Counted from the first letter of the stretch, positions 1 through 13,059 are shown. The stretch is DNA of 64,000 nt from Phragmites australis (GCF_958298935.1 NC_084924.1:2232001-2296000); one strand, 5' to 3'. The notes: generated by a model from the letters alone, not told the origin. Made by a program: numbers and translations.

Positions 1-1714
1 ATCACCTGGAAGTTCGACGCTATTCCGTGATTTTTTTTGCTGTTTTTCCAGTTCTATTCGATGTCAATGTTCGATTTCATTAGCTTCTGATGCATGGTGG
101 TGGTATCTCATTTACTAATTGATTATGGGAATTTTTTTTTAATTCGTCCGTAGAAAAAGATTATATTAGTGCGAACTGTGTATCAGACGTTTGCTTCATG
201 TAACTTTAGGGGTTTAATCGAATTGGTAACGGTAGGTGTTTCATGTCTCGATCGTGCCCATGGCCTGCCTTATTAGATGCATGATTTGTAGCTGGAGCTG
301 GCATAGTTACGTGCTTGATTCGAATCGCATTTCTAATTACTGAGTTGGCTGCAACTTACACATCAAGTAATTAACCTAAAATGTGGCCTGACTGGTATAC
401 TGAAAGGCTTAAACCTTTGATGTCCTTCATGCGATGTACTTCTGTAACATACGAGTCTTTACTTAGCTGCTGCTTGATGCTAGGCATCATCATTATTGTG
501 CGTCTGAACTGCCAATGGCTTGACCATACTATTTACAGCTGGTTCCGCACTTCTGTACACTATCTGAAAATTGGAAATTGTGAAGCTTAATAATCTATTA
601 ATTTTGTGCACTTATTTATATTGACGCAAACACCTCACTCGTCTGATGTGTCTAACTGTCTTACCTTTTTTTATTCCTATAAACCATATATTATGTAGAC
701 CGAGAAAGACGATTAGATAGGGTGAATAGTAGCATCATCAAATTCTTGAATGATTTATTCTAATCTTTTCACCTAACACATCTCAAATCAACACGAAAAG
801 AAACAACACTGAGAGAAATAAAATATAACAAAAATCTCTGAAAAAACATGTCTCTCATGAATGAATATAAAATCTAGGTTCCATATAAATTAATATCAAG
901 AGTCATAGCTAAAAAAGCTTGCAACTTGATTCACTTAGATTCAAATAAATAAGAATCGGATTAAAAAAGTCTCCAAGTTGATGATCTAGAGGCAAAGGAT
1001 GGTTTAAGGTCAACTTATAGATAATTCTTATTCATCTAGCAATAAGAAGAATAACTTTAGCGCGATGGAAAAATTTAGCTCCTCAATAAAAACAAAAATC
1101 ACAACTGAAAATCGAAAGACTTACAAACTTGCAAGAAAAACCAATAGAGGAAAACTAAAAGTAGATAAACACAAACACAAGAGAAAACATAAACTTCATT
1201 TTTTTGCAGATGAATGACTTATTTTCGACGGATTATAAAGTATTTTTGCTTAAAAAACCTCTCATCCAACATAAAGGCTAAGCTTTCATCTTTCTCTCCT
1301 CTAAAATTTTAGTACATAATCTCTAATGGCTGGCTCAAAAAGGCTCAATTAGCCCTCCTTCTCTATTTATAGTCTAAATTTTTTGACCCTCAATTTTTTT
1401 TAATTATTTCCAAAATATCTCTCCTTTCCAATACACTCATATCTACCACCAAGAGTATTTTTGTTCATCTTTTTTCTTTTCTATCGAACGGCCGTGGTTC
1501 CTTCAAGACTAAGCTTCGTTTCGATGCAAGTTTCGCGATAATGCTATGTACACTTCACACTTTTTCATGGGTTTAAGGTCAAATTACGAAATCGCCTCGT
1601 ACGTTTCTCAAAACGTGACTCACCGTCACTTTCTTAACCCTTAAGCAAACCACCTGATGTCGACGTATGTTCACATATATTTCTTGAATGCTAATGTTTG
1701 TATTTCCATTGCAG
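1..1714 (+). other. Probable RPS23 intron 1 / upstream sequence
   Basis: No coding exon is recognisable here. The next exon (from 1715) begins in the middle of the second codon of ribosomal protein S23, so the start-codon exon must lie to the left. I find no ATGGG followed by a GT donor in this stretch, so that exon is probably outside the window and this is mainly its long first intron. Positions about 680-1560 are AT-rich and look like an inserted repeat, but I see no clear ends. Confidence 0.45.
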
Positions 1715-2308
<594 letters not shown>

Positions 2309-3177
2309 ATACTAATCCCCTTCACCGCAATGGTACTCGCAATGTTTTCGGGCCTGTGGCGCACCAGAAGGGCTCTCATATCAGTGAACTCATATTGTGA
2401 TGAACCTATCAGCTGTTTGGCCGTAGTTTTGCCGAGGAAATATCTGAATTTGAATTCTCTATATAAAAACTGCCAGTCGGTGTAATGTTATTTATGGTCA
2501 TGTCTTGGTATGTTTATGGAATCTCTGCTGTTAAACTTTCCGGCATCGTCTCGTGTCTGGCGAAGCGACAGTTTTTGAAACCGATTGCTACAGCTGAATG
2601 CACGTGCCCGCTGAGTAGCGACTATTCGTTCATCAGAACCGTTGATGGCGGGATCGAACGGCTGGGAAGGAGCGTCGCGTCTCTGAAATCAGAACTGAGG
2701 CATCCATCATCAGTGGTGCAGATGAACTCGCGATCGGAGACGGTCAGGCGCGGAGTTCTCCACTGCTCTCAGGTCGGGACCAGGTTAAGCTTGACCCGGG
2801 CCATCCGTATCGGCGCCAGGTCAGCAGCCTGTACGGGCCCGCCTCACGTAGGCCGCACCTGGGGTTCCCTCGACACAGTATCACTTCCATGTGGGCCCGA
2901 GGGCAGGTGTAGCCCGTCTGGCCCGCGGTATCAGTGTCTTCACCCAGAGAGGTAGCATCGTATTCGCGGGTCGCTGAGTCGTGAGTCGTGACCGAAACAA
3001 ACGAACCCTTTTGCCTCGGCCGACTGTAATAAAGATGCAGACGAACCCTTTTGCCTCGGCCGAATCCAACTCCTGTGGTCGGCTCGACGGCCGCAGCTGC
3101 TGCCCTTCCGCCTCCCTCCCTCCTCCGCTCCGGTCGAGCTCGCCGCCCCCAGCGCGCCTCGGCGGGCATCGTTTCGC
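2309..3177 (+). promoter_or_regulatory. RPS23 3' flank and ALFIN-like promoter/5' leader
   Basis: No gene is supported here. The left part is the 3' flank of the S23 copy. From about 2580 the sequence becomes GC-rich and leads to the ALFIN-like start codon at 3178, so it probably holds that gene's promoter and 5' untranslated region. ORFs on both strands overlap each other and match nothing I know. Confidence 0.5.
3001..3063 (+). repeat. Tandem 23-bp direct repeat, 40-bp spacing
   Basis: The 23-base string at 3001-3023, which includes ACGAACCCTTTTGCCTCGG, is repeated exactly at 3041-3063. It lies 115-177 bases before the ALFIN-like start codon, so within its 5' leader or core promoter. Confidence 0.9.
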
Positions 3178-6100
3178 ATGGAGATGGCCCCCGCGCCCGT
3201 CTCCTCCAACCCGCGCACGGTCGAGGAAATCTTCAAGGACTTCTCCGGCCGCCGCGCCGCCCTCGTCCGCGCCCTCACCTTCGGTAACAACTGCACCCCC
3301 GCATCGCCTCGCTCCTCGTCGCTATGCGACGCACTGAGGCCTGTGTAGATCTAACCCTGCGCTCCCCTCTCGTCGTTGCCGGCGCAGATGTGGATGACTT
3401 CTACGGCTTCTGCGACCCAGGTGAGTGAGATTGATCTGCGGCGAGCTGTTCCTGGGTGTCTGAAACGGTGGATCCCGACAGGGACTGAGCGGATCAGGAT
3501 TTCGTTTGCCTGCGTGCAGAGAAGGAGAACCTGTGCCTGTATGGCCACGCCAACGGGAGGTGGGAAGTGGCGCCGCCGGCGGATGAGGTGCCGCCGGAGA
3601 TCCCGGAGCCGGCGCTGGGCATCAACTTCGCGCGCGACGGCATGCAGCGCCGCGACTGGCTCTCCCTCGTCGCGGTCCACTCCGACTCGTGGCTCATCTC
3701 CGTCGCCTTCTTCTTCGGCGCCCCCCTCAACGCCAACGAGCGGTATCACTGCTTTTCCGTCACTATACCTTCTGAATTCGATTTCAAGCGATCGTCTTGT
3801 GTTGGTTTAGAGAATAGAATGTATGGTTTTCCCTCTGGGAGATGGTTTTGGTTCCATAAGTTTTTGCCTTTTTGGTGTATTAGATTGTTAGTTGACTGGA
3901 AAAATGTGTGATTGAGTTTAGGGTTTATTTATTTTGTTTCACTTGGTGCATGTGTGCGCATGTGCACATGTTTCATGGTGTAGAGAATAGAATGTACGCT
4001 TTGTGGATGAGTTCTCTTTATTGGTCCTTTTGCATGCTGTTTTCCTTCTTTTCTTTTTGTTGAGCTACAATGTGCAAACAGAACCGTGAGCCTTTACATT
4101 GATGGAGATACATTTCATAGGATTTGTTTTAGGTATTGTTAAGAGTCTGGGTCCATCAATTCAATATGAGTGGCAAACTGGCAAACTCTTAGTCCTTTCT
4201 GACTTTATTTCATAAATCATGTAGAAAAGTGGAGGATTTTGTGCTTTTATGTGATTCCAACCTTGCGTGTTCATTGTTTTTAGGGATTTAATGTCAATCC
4301 CATTTTTGTTTTTGTTGTTGTGAAGAACAATGCCACGACTTGTAGAACCAAAGGTTAAAGTGGCATCCTCAACTCAGAAATCCCCTCCTATCTTGATTGA
4401 TGACACATTCACATCTGCATCCATTCGCCATCTTAGTTGTACGGTAATTTATTTTCCATAGATGTCTTCATGGTGGTTGGAGAAGCTGTCATTTACTGCT
4501 TTATATAGTGTGTGCAGAACAGGAAATAAGAGAAGTTCTTTGACCAAGGTGAAAAAGGACATGGTAAAAGGAACCCATGACTCTTGATACTTGAAATTGG
4601 TGCAGAGCGTTCTACAATGTTACTGCTTGCTTGTTCATTCAATTGCTGTGCGTTTGCCTGGAAATAATTTTAGCTAATTGAAAAGGTGAGAAACTATATG
4701 AAGACTATAGTTAGCACAAATTAAATATTTAGGGTCGGGAAATTCAGTGCCAATGTAGTAACCAGCTGGGATGTCGATTATTGAAAAAATACATAATAAT
4801 AGTATTAAGCAGCATGTGCTTATAGTCAATGATTATCTCTTCTGATGTTGGCATGGGTGGTACATTAATTCATTAACATTTTTTGTTTTTGTGAGAATTT
4901 TCTTATCCTACTACTACTAGTGCAACTCATACTGGTCAAATTCCTTCTCTTTCTTGATGATTTTATGTATACTTGTATAGCGTAAACAAAGAATCTGATT
5001 GTTTCCTCGAGTTATACCTCTTAGGAGTCTCATATTCTTATTCTCAACATTTAAATGCTCACCCTCCTCTAGTGTTGAGTGCTCACTGTGTCAAGGTTAT
5101 GGTTTCTATTTTGTATCAACCACATTTTATTCTTGGAAAAGAAAACTAATTTTGCGTTTCTTTTGGTTCTTTCTATTACCGGTTCCCCCCTCACAAGAAT
5201 CACAATCAGAATTTTATGCATAATTAGTCCTCTACTTGCTTTTTTCCAGCTACCTTTGATCATTTTCGACTCCACAGCGATTTTTCAAATATTTCAATCT
5301 TGTGATTTTGCCCTTGGAATCTTAGTTGCCTCTACAAATGAAAATAAAGTGAAATTAACTTAACCCAAACCCTTAGTTGTTAAGCTATTATATTTCCACC
5401 CTGTTCTTTCTTGTCGATACTGGGGCATAGATTCTGATTTCCTCGTTACTTCATCTCTTGAGGAGAAACTTTTGGGCCGCAGTATTCTTATACCATCTAA
5501 TTGTGTTAACGTGCTTGGATATGATATCCATGATGATGATATTCTGACTACTCTTTGACTCTGAACGTTTTCCTCTTGAAGGTATATGTATTGTTCTCTT
5601 AATTTCGTAATGAACACACATTTTGGACTACTTGGAAGGATACTTTTTCAACTTTTACCCAGAAAGCTTATTAGATCATTTGCTGCTGTACATACCCATA
5701 ACACTTTTATTGCTGTACCAGTCTATTACAATTTACAGCCCATTATCAAATCGCCTGGCACCAACATCCAATACAAAGGCTCATTCTATATTTAAAGTAG
5801 TACTTCCTCTGTCCTAAAGCTGTTGAAGTCTGTTCGCAACAATTAGAGACTAATTGAGATTCACACTGGAAAATTGATTGCAAGAAAAAAATTGTTCGTC
5901 AAGTTTGTGAGAAAACTTAAGCTGCAGCCTCTTGCTGATTCGATGATTTGCTCTTTTTATACCTCAGGAAGCGTTTATTCAGCATGATCAATGATCTTCC
6001 AAGTGTCTTTGAAGCATTCGTTGACAGGAAGCACGGCAGAGATAGGTCTGGTGCTGATAGCAGCGGCAAGTCCAGACATTCATCAAAGGTGCCACATTTA

Positions 6101-6460
6101 TCAGTGCCACATTTATCTTTCCAATTGTTTAATTTTTACTCTAATTTCAGGAGCTGAAAATATCCAGCTATTTAGGTTCAAATCTAACATGAAAAGAGTT
6201 CCAACGTTCTTATACAGCGAGCAAGCGATGGCCATGCGAAGAAATCTAGGTCCGTCGAAGAGTATGAAGACGACGAAGAGCACAGTGAAACCTTTTGCGG
6301 AACCTGCGGTGGTCTCTACAACGCGAACGAGTTCTGGATCGCCTGCGACATCTGCGAGCGGTGGTTCCACGGCAAGTGCGTGAAGATAACCCCTGCCAAA
6401 GCGGAGCACATAAAGCACTACAAGTGCCCCGACTGCAGCTCGAAGAAAATCAGGCAGTAG
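3178..6460 (+). CDS. ALFIN-LIKE PHD-finger protein
   Basis: Five exons (3178-3283, 3388-3420, 3520-3742, 5968-6088, 6218-6460) join in frame to a protein of 241 residues, the usual size for plant ALFIN-LIKE (AL) proteins. The N-terminal Alfin domain includes [51 protein letters not shown] and [15 protein letters not shown]. After an acidic, Ser-rich linker comes a C-terminal PHD finger (about residues 188-234) with the C4HC3 ligands visible: [23 protein letters not shown] and YKCPDC. In the family the PHD finger binds histone H3 methylated at Lys4 and the proteins are nuclear. The start was chosen because it gives [19 protein letters not shown], the family N-terminus. Intron 3 is 2.2 kb. All key residues are present, so I expect a working gene. 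Confidence 0.95.
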
Positions 6461-8146
6461 GTTGCAGTGTGCACCCGTCGTCGCTGACCCATCTGATCTG
6501 ATCAAACCATACGTCCCACGCTAGCAGATGTGAATTCCTTTGTGATACCATGTGGTTGTAGGATGATGCAAAGGACTGATAGTTGCTCGTTTTATAAATG
6601 GCTCGTTAACTGTCGGTGTCGATGTTGTGCATGTTCCTTCACTGTTGTTGTACGCGTACCTTCTAGGGGGGGGGGGGGGTAAACAAGAGGATAGCTGACG
6701 AGACTTAAGAGTAATTGTTTTTTGTTTGATTACATAGGGTGGCAGCCGTGTCCTCTTAAGACACACGAGATAGAGTGCTTAACAAACCCAAGATAGGATA
6801 AGAGCTTAACAAACCAATAGATATAGTAAATAATTTATCATAACCCCTTGGTCTCGTACTGTGATTAATGTACGTAAACAGAAATTCCTGTGCAGGACAT
6901 GAACATCAAACCTATCCAATAGCAAACTGATGAAAATTGAAGAGTTGCCCAATTGGCAGGGGCCATTGAGTGGAGTTGGGCCCAATCTTTTCATTGGCCC
7001 AGGCCCAAATAGTATTTCCGCCTCTGTCCTATATCGGCGTTGGCAATTAAGTCGGTGCAGGCTCTAAAAACAGCCAACCCATCCCCACAGCCCCCCTCTC
7101 CCCTCGCCTTCGAATTCCTAGATGGCATCATTGTGAAATTTCTGTTTCACAGGTGCCCGTGAATTGAAAAGTCGTGGCTCACCCAACAACCCAAGCACGA
7201 CTCACTCGGGGTTAGGATTCGAGTTTTGAGGGTGACAGCGTAAGTCGACAAGCCTAAAGGAGGTTCGGGGGGCGACCGCAGGCGAGACGGAGGTGATAGG
7301 GGGGGGGGGGGGGTGGTTGAGGCCGAAAAAGCACAAGATATTTTGGTGAGTAACCATACCCATACACCTCCACACTCCACTCCAGCCGATAGTGCCGAAG
7401 TATGACTCACACCATAGGGAGAGAGCAGTGAACTACACGATCTGGATTTTTGCTACTGAATTTGGACCTCATTAGCATTGCGTTCGTGAAGCAAAGTAAC
7501 AGGCTAGCAGTAGTTGTGAGCTATGTGAGAACCTTGTTATTTCCTTTTTCTGCTACCAGTATGTGTCTGTCAGTAATCTACATACTTGGGTTATGTTTTG
7601 TTATTTTCTTTTTTGCTACTTGTAGACCAGAGAGCTCCAAGTCAGCTCCTAGAAATTCTATTGAACTGAAACTAGAAATGCTAGTTACTACTTTCACAAT
7701 TCTCATCATATAAAACACGAGTGCAGAACTGGTTCTTCACAATATAAAATGATGCTTGTCATGTGTTACTTGTTTGTTCTTTAGCTCATTCATTCAGCGA
7801 GCAGTAGAAAAATGATTCTTATTTGTTCAGCAATACACCAATACATAGTCATATTCTGATATATTCACTTATTTGTATATGCAACCGCCTCCCTGTGGCT
7901 CGTCTCTTGATAGCAACTTCAAGCAGGGGTTGTTAATTTGTTATGTCCTTTAATATGTTCTAAATTGAGACTTTTAAGTATGTTATGTAATAGAATTTAA
8001 GTAGAATATGTGAGTAACTTATTTATGTTTTTTTTAAAATGTAAACTTAACCATATATCAGATTTTTTGGAAAAACGGAATATCCGGTATCCGTGTCGGA
8101 CTAATACTGATACCCATATCAGTATGGATGCTGCGTATGGTAAAAC
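6461..8146. other. Intergenic, no gene seen
   Basis: This is the 3' flank of the ALFIN-like gene followed by AT-rich DNA with long G runs near 6667-6680 and 7301-7315. Apart from the promoter-like stretch at about 6950-7130, I see nothing that supports a gene; ORFs are short and unrelated to known families. Confidence 0.6.
6950..7130 (+). promoter_or_regulatory. Orphan promoter-like segment with GGCCCA elements
   Basis: TTGGGCCCAATC and ATTGGCCCAGGCCCAAAT (about 6975-7010) are site II-type elements common in promoters of plant housekeeping genes. They are followed by a C-rich leader and CTTCGAATTCCTAGATGGC, whose ATG (7122) closes after a few codons. The leader and ATG resemble those of the ORF at 16585 (CTTCGAATTCCGAGATGGC). 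It may be the truncated start of a related gene. Confidence 0.35.
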
Positions 8147-8860
8147 TGCTAGAACTTTTGACTGTCTTTGCACTAACTTCTACTTTCATCATGCTGTGCA
8201 GATGCTCGTACTTTGAAGGATCACATGTATATCTGTTCTCTAACCTCTGCATAACAACAGCAAGAATCTGTTATCATAAAATGCAGTATGAGCCGAGATA
8301 TAAATCATACGTAACAGAATTTGCTTTGACTAAATTTCGTCGAAGAGAATTATACTGGAAAAATACAATACTGGACTGCAAGCTGTAGGAGATCCTTTAC
8401 TACCTAACCACAGCAAAAACATGGAATCCATTTCAAGGTTGAAAGGGAAAGGGTACTCCAAGATCATGTTAACCTTATTACAAATCTATCACATTCACAT
8501 GGTCTGTCCAACATAGCCATCGAATAATCAGCTGAACTTATGGAGTTAAGCAAATATAAAACTTTCGGGGAGAGAGCTGATTTCCCTTACCGTAATATTA
8601 CCTCCAAAGTCTGATTTCAAAATAGACATGGCTGACCCAAATTTCACTGCAATGATCAGTTAATTGGAAGGACATTGATTTAATCACATCGAAGTACTGC
8701 ATATTAGGGAGAAATACCCCTAAATCTATTGCAGGAACATATGTTATTTACCTAGCATAGGGAGGATGTGCTTGCACACTTCGAGAAACGGCTTGGTCAG
8801 GATCACACCACTCTCTAACTTGAAGTGCTTCATCCCTTCAAGCGAGGGCGTGAGTGTGGC
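8147..8860 (-). pseudogene. Glycolipid transfer protein (GLTP) fragment, exons 1-3 only
   Basis: On the minus strand three exon-like blocks keep GLTP homology and splice sites: about 8859-8752 (LTPSLEGMKHFKLESGVIL, then TKPFLEVCKHILPML), 8646-8591 (VKFGSAMSILKSDFGGNIT) and 8246 to about 8147 (RLENRYTCDPSKYEHLH, then a diverged KVEVSAKTVKSSSS). They match in order the N-terminal half of plant GLTP1-type proteins, which move glycolipids between membranes. The C-terminal half of the fold (the LLWLTRAMDFL region onward) is missing. Introns of 105 and 344 bases remain, so the source was genomic DNA. Sequence upstream of the first block is unrelated to GLTP; it looks faintly like a PPR-gene N-terminus, which I cannot confirm. 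With the neighbouring fragments this looks like a captured gene piece. Confidence 0.8.
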
Positions 8861-9415
8861 GTAGGCAGCAGCAGAGAGAGGGTGGGAGCAGGGGAGTGAC
8901 TCGAAGGCGTGGAGGGCAGCAGAGAACCGGCCCAAATGAATGAAATAAAAGGCTTCAAATTTAGCAAGAAGAATCACATGGCTCCTGAAGGGATCCTCCT
9001 CCGTACCTGCAGGAGAGGGTGTCAGGGCCTCCAAGTGGTATGATTGAGAGATGGAGGATGGGGGCGGGTGGGGTAAGGGCTCGGAGCCTCACTGGCGACA
9101 GTGGCTGAATCGACGAGGAAGAGGAGGGCAGCGACGGAGTGAATCGCGCGAACCGCCGACACAGTTGCCGCATGACTAGTTCATCTGTTGAGCTCCTTAA
9201 TCAGGTCAACCAGATTCTATGCATCCTGCCACAATCTGAAATCTTAAAGTCAACAAAATTTTACTCTCGGAACAGCAAAAGATCAAAACTCAATAATTTC
9301 TACAAGCAAACAAAAAGGAGCCCTCTCCCATTACTATCACAAATTGTCAACTAGATCAAGCAAAGGTCTGTTCAAAATTTAAATAACAGAGAAGAAAAAA
9401 ATACTACATGCACAC

Positions 9416-9534
9416 CGATGAAATGATCCAAAGCATGTTTCTACTGCCCCATTCACCTTCCCTTCCATGTCAATCTTCCACAGTCCCGCAAGATCCCTCC
9501 GTACCACAACATCATCGTCCAAGAAAAGAATCCT
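9416..9534 (-). pseudogene. Galacturonosyltransferase (GAUT, GT8) exon fragment
   Basis: Minus-strand translation gives RILFLDDDVVVRRDLAGLW followed by KIDMEGKVNGAVETCFGSFH. This is the conserved GT8 core of plant GAUT-type glycosyltransferases of pectin and xylan synthesis, with the DDD metal-binding motif intact. Only about 40 codons are present and no other GAUT exon is visible on either side. It lies between the chaperonin fragment and the GLTP fragment, all on the same strand. Confidence 0.85.
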
Positions 9535-9645
9535 CGCTAACAACCTTGAAACTAAAATGAAATATAAAAGTTAATTTCAGTCATAGCAATGTAATATGGG
9601 TTAAGAAACTCCATAATTATTGGTTATTGGTCGATAATAGCAAAC

Positions 9646-9726
9646 CTCTCCTCCAGTCAACACAGCCATATCATCCAGATTAACCCTTCTATTATCACCA
9701 AATTCAGGAGCTTTGACAGCACATAC
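9646..9726 (-). pseudogene. Mitochondrial-type chaperonin CPN60 exon fragment
   Basis: An 81-base exon with an AG acceptor and a GT donor translates to [19 protein letters not shown] and MAVLTGGE. This is the well-known chaperonin-60 segment (family form about [28 protein letters not shown]). A conserved Gly is Glu here. Nothing else of CPN60 is present, so it is an isolated captured or relict exon. Confidence 0.8.
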
Positions 9727-10921
9727 CTACATTTGAGGACTGGTAATCAGTTGAAGAATTTACATAAATAAGCTTCACCATGATAACAGTTAAGACATAG
9801 TTGCAAAAGGGAAGAAGCACTACACATGAGACTGCTCTTTGATACAACAAGGAGAGAAGACAAAGAAAAGGACTTGCTTCCATGCAAGAGTACAGTCCGG
9901 CGATGGAAATCTCTTTCAGTAATCCATGCTTGCATTTCTTACCATACAACCAAGTTTTTCCACACAGCATCAGTTCTACTATGTTCTGCCTCAATTTCTG
10001 GAACGACCAAATGCTTGAATGAGCATGCCTTCATGTCACAACAAGTATATATGATATGCTTAGAACTTCAGAGGAGAGTGCTATCTGCATTCGGCGCTGC
10101 AACACGGCCACCGTGTGAAGCCGGCGCTGTCTCCGCTGCTCTACGCCACCAGTCCTTTTGCATCTTCAATCCACCAACGAATCTGACAATCGAGAAGCAT
10201 GTGTACCCCATGTTTATTCCTCTCTTCGATCCTTCTTCGAACGCACAACCGATTTCACCAACAACTAAAAGAGATTGGCGATGTCAGCCGAGGTAAAATT
10301 CGGGACTCAATGTTACTAATTTTTTTTGCTACATGGAGATCTAGAGTAGAGTTTCTTACCGTCGTTCAGACTGGCCTGGCGGTAGCTCCTAGATCCAGAT
10401 GGGAGTTACGGTTCGCGCACCTCGATTGTGGCACTGCCGACAACGGGGACAGCAAGCAGAGCGGAAGGTGGTGGTGGTGGCGGCAGCGAATGAAGGTGGT
10501 GACGATGGCGGGGACAACGCACAGGGCCGAAGGTGGTGGCGAGGGCGGGGACGGCGGACAGGCGACGGACGAAGACAGTGGCGAGGGCAGGAGGCAGTCG
10601 AGACGATGCGGGGCGGCCTCAGCATATCGAACAGCGGAGAGGCTCCCAGACCTCGTCGGTGAGCGCTTGCCACGGCGGCGCGGCAGGATTTGACCACACG
10701 ATAACGATCGGACGGCGGACGTTTATTGGCAACGTGGATAGCCTCAACGATCACGGTTCTAATGGAAAAGTAAGTTGGACTTTTAAACAAGATCAGACAT
10801 ATCTTAACTAACTGCATCAGTTGACTAGCATGAATGTCTACTAAGACTGTAACAAAGAAATCGTAGTTCCGCTTATTAGATTCTCCTGCTACTCCATGGC
10901 CGTGAATTGGATGGATTGAAT
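9727..10921. other. Unassigned DNA next to captured fragments
   Basis: The left half is AT-rich and the part at 10380-10700 is GC-rich with ORFs on both strands made of low-complexity Arg/Gly/Ser or Pro/Arg/His. I recognise no protein family. It may belong to the same capture element as the three gene fragments, but I see no terminal repeats. Confidence 0.4.
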
Positions 10922-11913
10922 GTGTCAAGAGCTACGAATATAGCATTCGGCGACACACAAAATGTTCCTACGTAAAACAATGCAAAGTCTAAATATGTCG
11001 GCCCGTTTGCCCTCAAGGAAGAATATTTGCTCCCGCAAAAGTAATACCCCATGACGCAAGAAACATATACGAGCTCGTGGACAACTCTATGTAACGAAGC
11101 ATCTGGGTCCCCGACAGGAGGCATAGAGCCTGTAGTGTTGGAGCACCTGGAGAAATATTTCATAAAACAATATTAGTAGGATTCGAGAGGGGATGAATGA
11201 TTCCAGAAGTCAAATTCAAATTTTACTTCACCCTAATAAAAAATGAAAACTGATATAGTATTACACTTCTTAGATATAATATTGACATGTCACCACCAAA
11301 AATGATATAGAGAAAGATCCGTAAGTTGAATTGCCCTTAGATTTTAGCAGAATAAACTATACAAAGTTACGAAATCAAACCATCAAGAATCACATTAATA
11401 GATATGTAGATCAAGAGTTATCAATCTCGAAAACAGACTGTGACAGATGGTGATCAAGAACTAGATCAAACCCTAATTTCATGATTAAGTAAGAATTATG
11501 AAAATTCAACTAATCATACTTTTCAGAACCTTACCTAGATCCTCTAGATGATTTTGGATACCAAGAAAAAATACGTCAAACCAAAAGACCCAACAAAAAT
11601 CATAACCGGAAGGCAAAAGGAAGAACGAAGTCAAGGAACGGAATCACCAACTCATCAACATACAAAATTTAATCTTCATTACATAGATAAATTCATAAGA
11701 TGGATCCTACCTTTTTTTCCCCCAAGATCCCTCTATAAACTCTCTCTAATTTCTTTCTAATCTCGAGTTGGCCTGTATTCTTACAGGATACGCAAGAGCA
11801 GCTCCAACCTCTCTTTTTATACTAGGCCGGCCTGCCCTGAAACCGAGTCGGCCAGGCCTCTTGGGCCTCGTTCTGGGCCGCGCCTGGGCGTGTCAAGAGC
11901 TACGAATATAGCA
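10922..11913. repeat. Pair of 24-bp direct repeats enclosing about 950 bp
   Basis: A 24-base string containing GTCAAGAGCTACGAATATAG occurs at 10922-10945 and again, same orientation, at 11890-11913. The enclosed DNA has no recognisable gene. It could be a duplicated segment or the edges of an insertion. Confidence 0.6.
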
Positions 11914-12138
11914 CCCCACAGCTCAAGAAACGTCTCCCCTCAAAAAAAAACGACGCAAGAAACGTCTACCTGAGATGACCGGTCTCTGGCGGCGCAGCGA
12001 TGGTGTGGACGACGGAGAGCTCGGAGTTGATCGGATTCTCTGTGTAGGAGCACTTCGGCGATGGTTTTCGCAGCGAGAAGGTGCGGAGGTGTGTGGAGGA
12101 GGGCTTTGGCGCTCTCGGAGGTAGGGGTTTGGGTCCTT

Positions 12139-12300
12139 TTATAACTGCTGTGTATTTGCAATCCGATCTGATCATATAGCTGGAGTACAAGATTTACAGG
12201 AGATCCATCTCAGCGACACTAACCATATTTGGTACGATTACATGCTATACTTATCTATCTAAATATGGTTAGATCAGATTGCAAATATACAGCAGTTATA
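12139..12300. repeat. Imperfect inverted repeat (hairpin, about 160 bp)
   Basis: The left arm 12139-12173 (TATAACTGCTGTGTATTTGC...) pairs with the right arm 12272-12300 (...GCAAATATACAGCAGTTATA). Inside it a second pair, CTAACCATATTTGG (from about 12219) and CTAAATATGGTTAG (from about 12259), also folds. The layout suggests a small foldback element. No target duplication was found. Confidence 0.7.
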
Positions 12301-13059
12301 TTTCATAACAGGAGGGGTGGCCGAGCACTCGGTTTCAACGGCGGCGCGAGCTTATCCCGAGTCGGTTTACGCGTTTGAACTTGGTTTGGTTGGAGATAAG
12401 GCCCTAATTCAGTTGAGGTGATCACTTCGAATCCATTTGAAGCCTTCCAGAAGGTCTCCAGGTTGTGGCCGAGGCGGATTTATCGCGAGGAAGTCGTCGC
12501 CGGCTCGGAGTAGTAGAGAGGGAGGAGTCCGAGCTAGAGGAGGAAGAAGGCCGACTGCTGGGCCCGCGTCGCGGAGAGCCGGGCGGGTGCTGTTAAGGAC
12601 TGGGCTGCGGCCCAGAGAAAGAAACGTGCTTCGGCTTCGGCCCAAGGGAAAGAAAGAGCCGACCTAGAGAGAGAGAAGGAACCGGTCCGGGAAGGAAAAG
12701 AAGATGGGTTGGTCGAAGGGAGCAACCGCGATTACAGGCCGTGTTATCGGCGAGACTGGATCGGAGAAATCAGCGACAATTCACTTTATATACATGGACG
12801 GCAAAATCTACCTCCACGTCGACAAGTGGGTGATCCTCGCTTTCGACGTTTGACAATGAGGCGATCACCACTGTCCACTTGCCAGGCTAGCGCAACCCAA
12901 CTTGCTACACTCCTATTTTCCAGATTCATTCTGATGGCCAGCCTCATCTAACATACTTAATGACGTGTGACAAAGTTTGTTTGCTGACGTAGCATCTTTT
13001 GTCACGCGGGTTCCGGTAATACACATAAGCAAGTTGATCTATGCTTGGTAAGGACACGC
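12301..13059. other. GC-rich, LTR-like unassigned sequence
   Basis: The purine-rich stretch around 12590-12710 (GGGCC words, GAGAGAGAGAAGG) resembles in composition the LTR-like stretches near 23.3 and 25.0 kb. The overlapping ORFs are low-complexity. I cannot place element ends. Confidence 0.3.

Noticed and set aside
6151..6217. Extra ALFIN-like exon starting GAGCTGAAAATATCC
   Set aside because: It has an AG before it, but its frame does not join the last exon. Skipping it gives the family sequence without a gap.
10389..10928. 179-codon minus-strand ORF
   Set aside because: Low-complexity Pro/Arg/His sequence mirrored by open frames on the other strand, as expected of GC-rich DNA.
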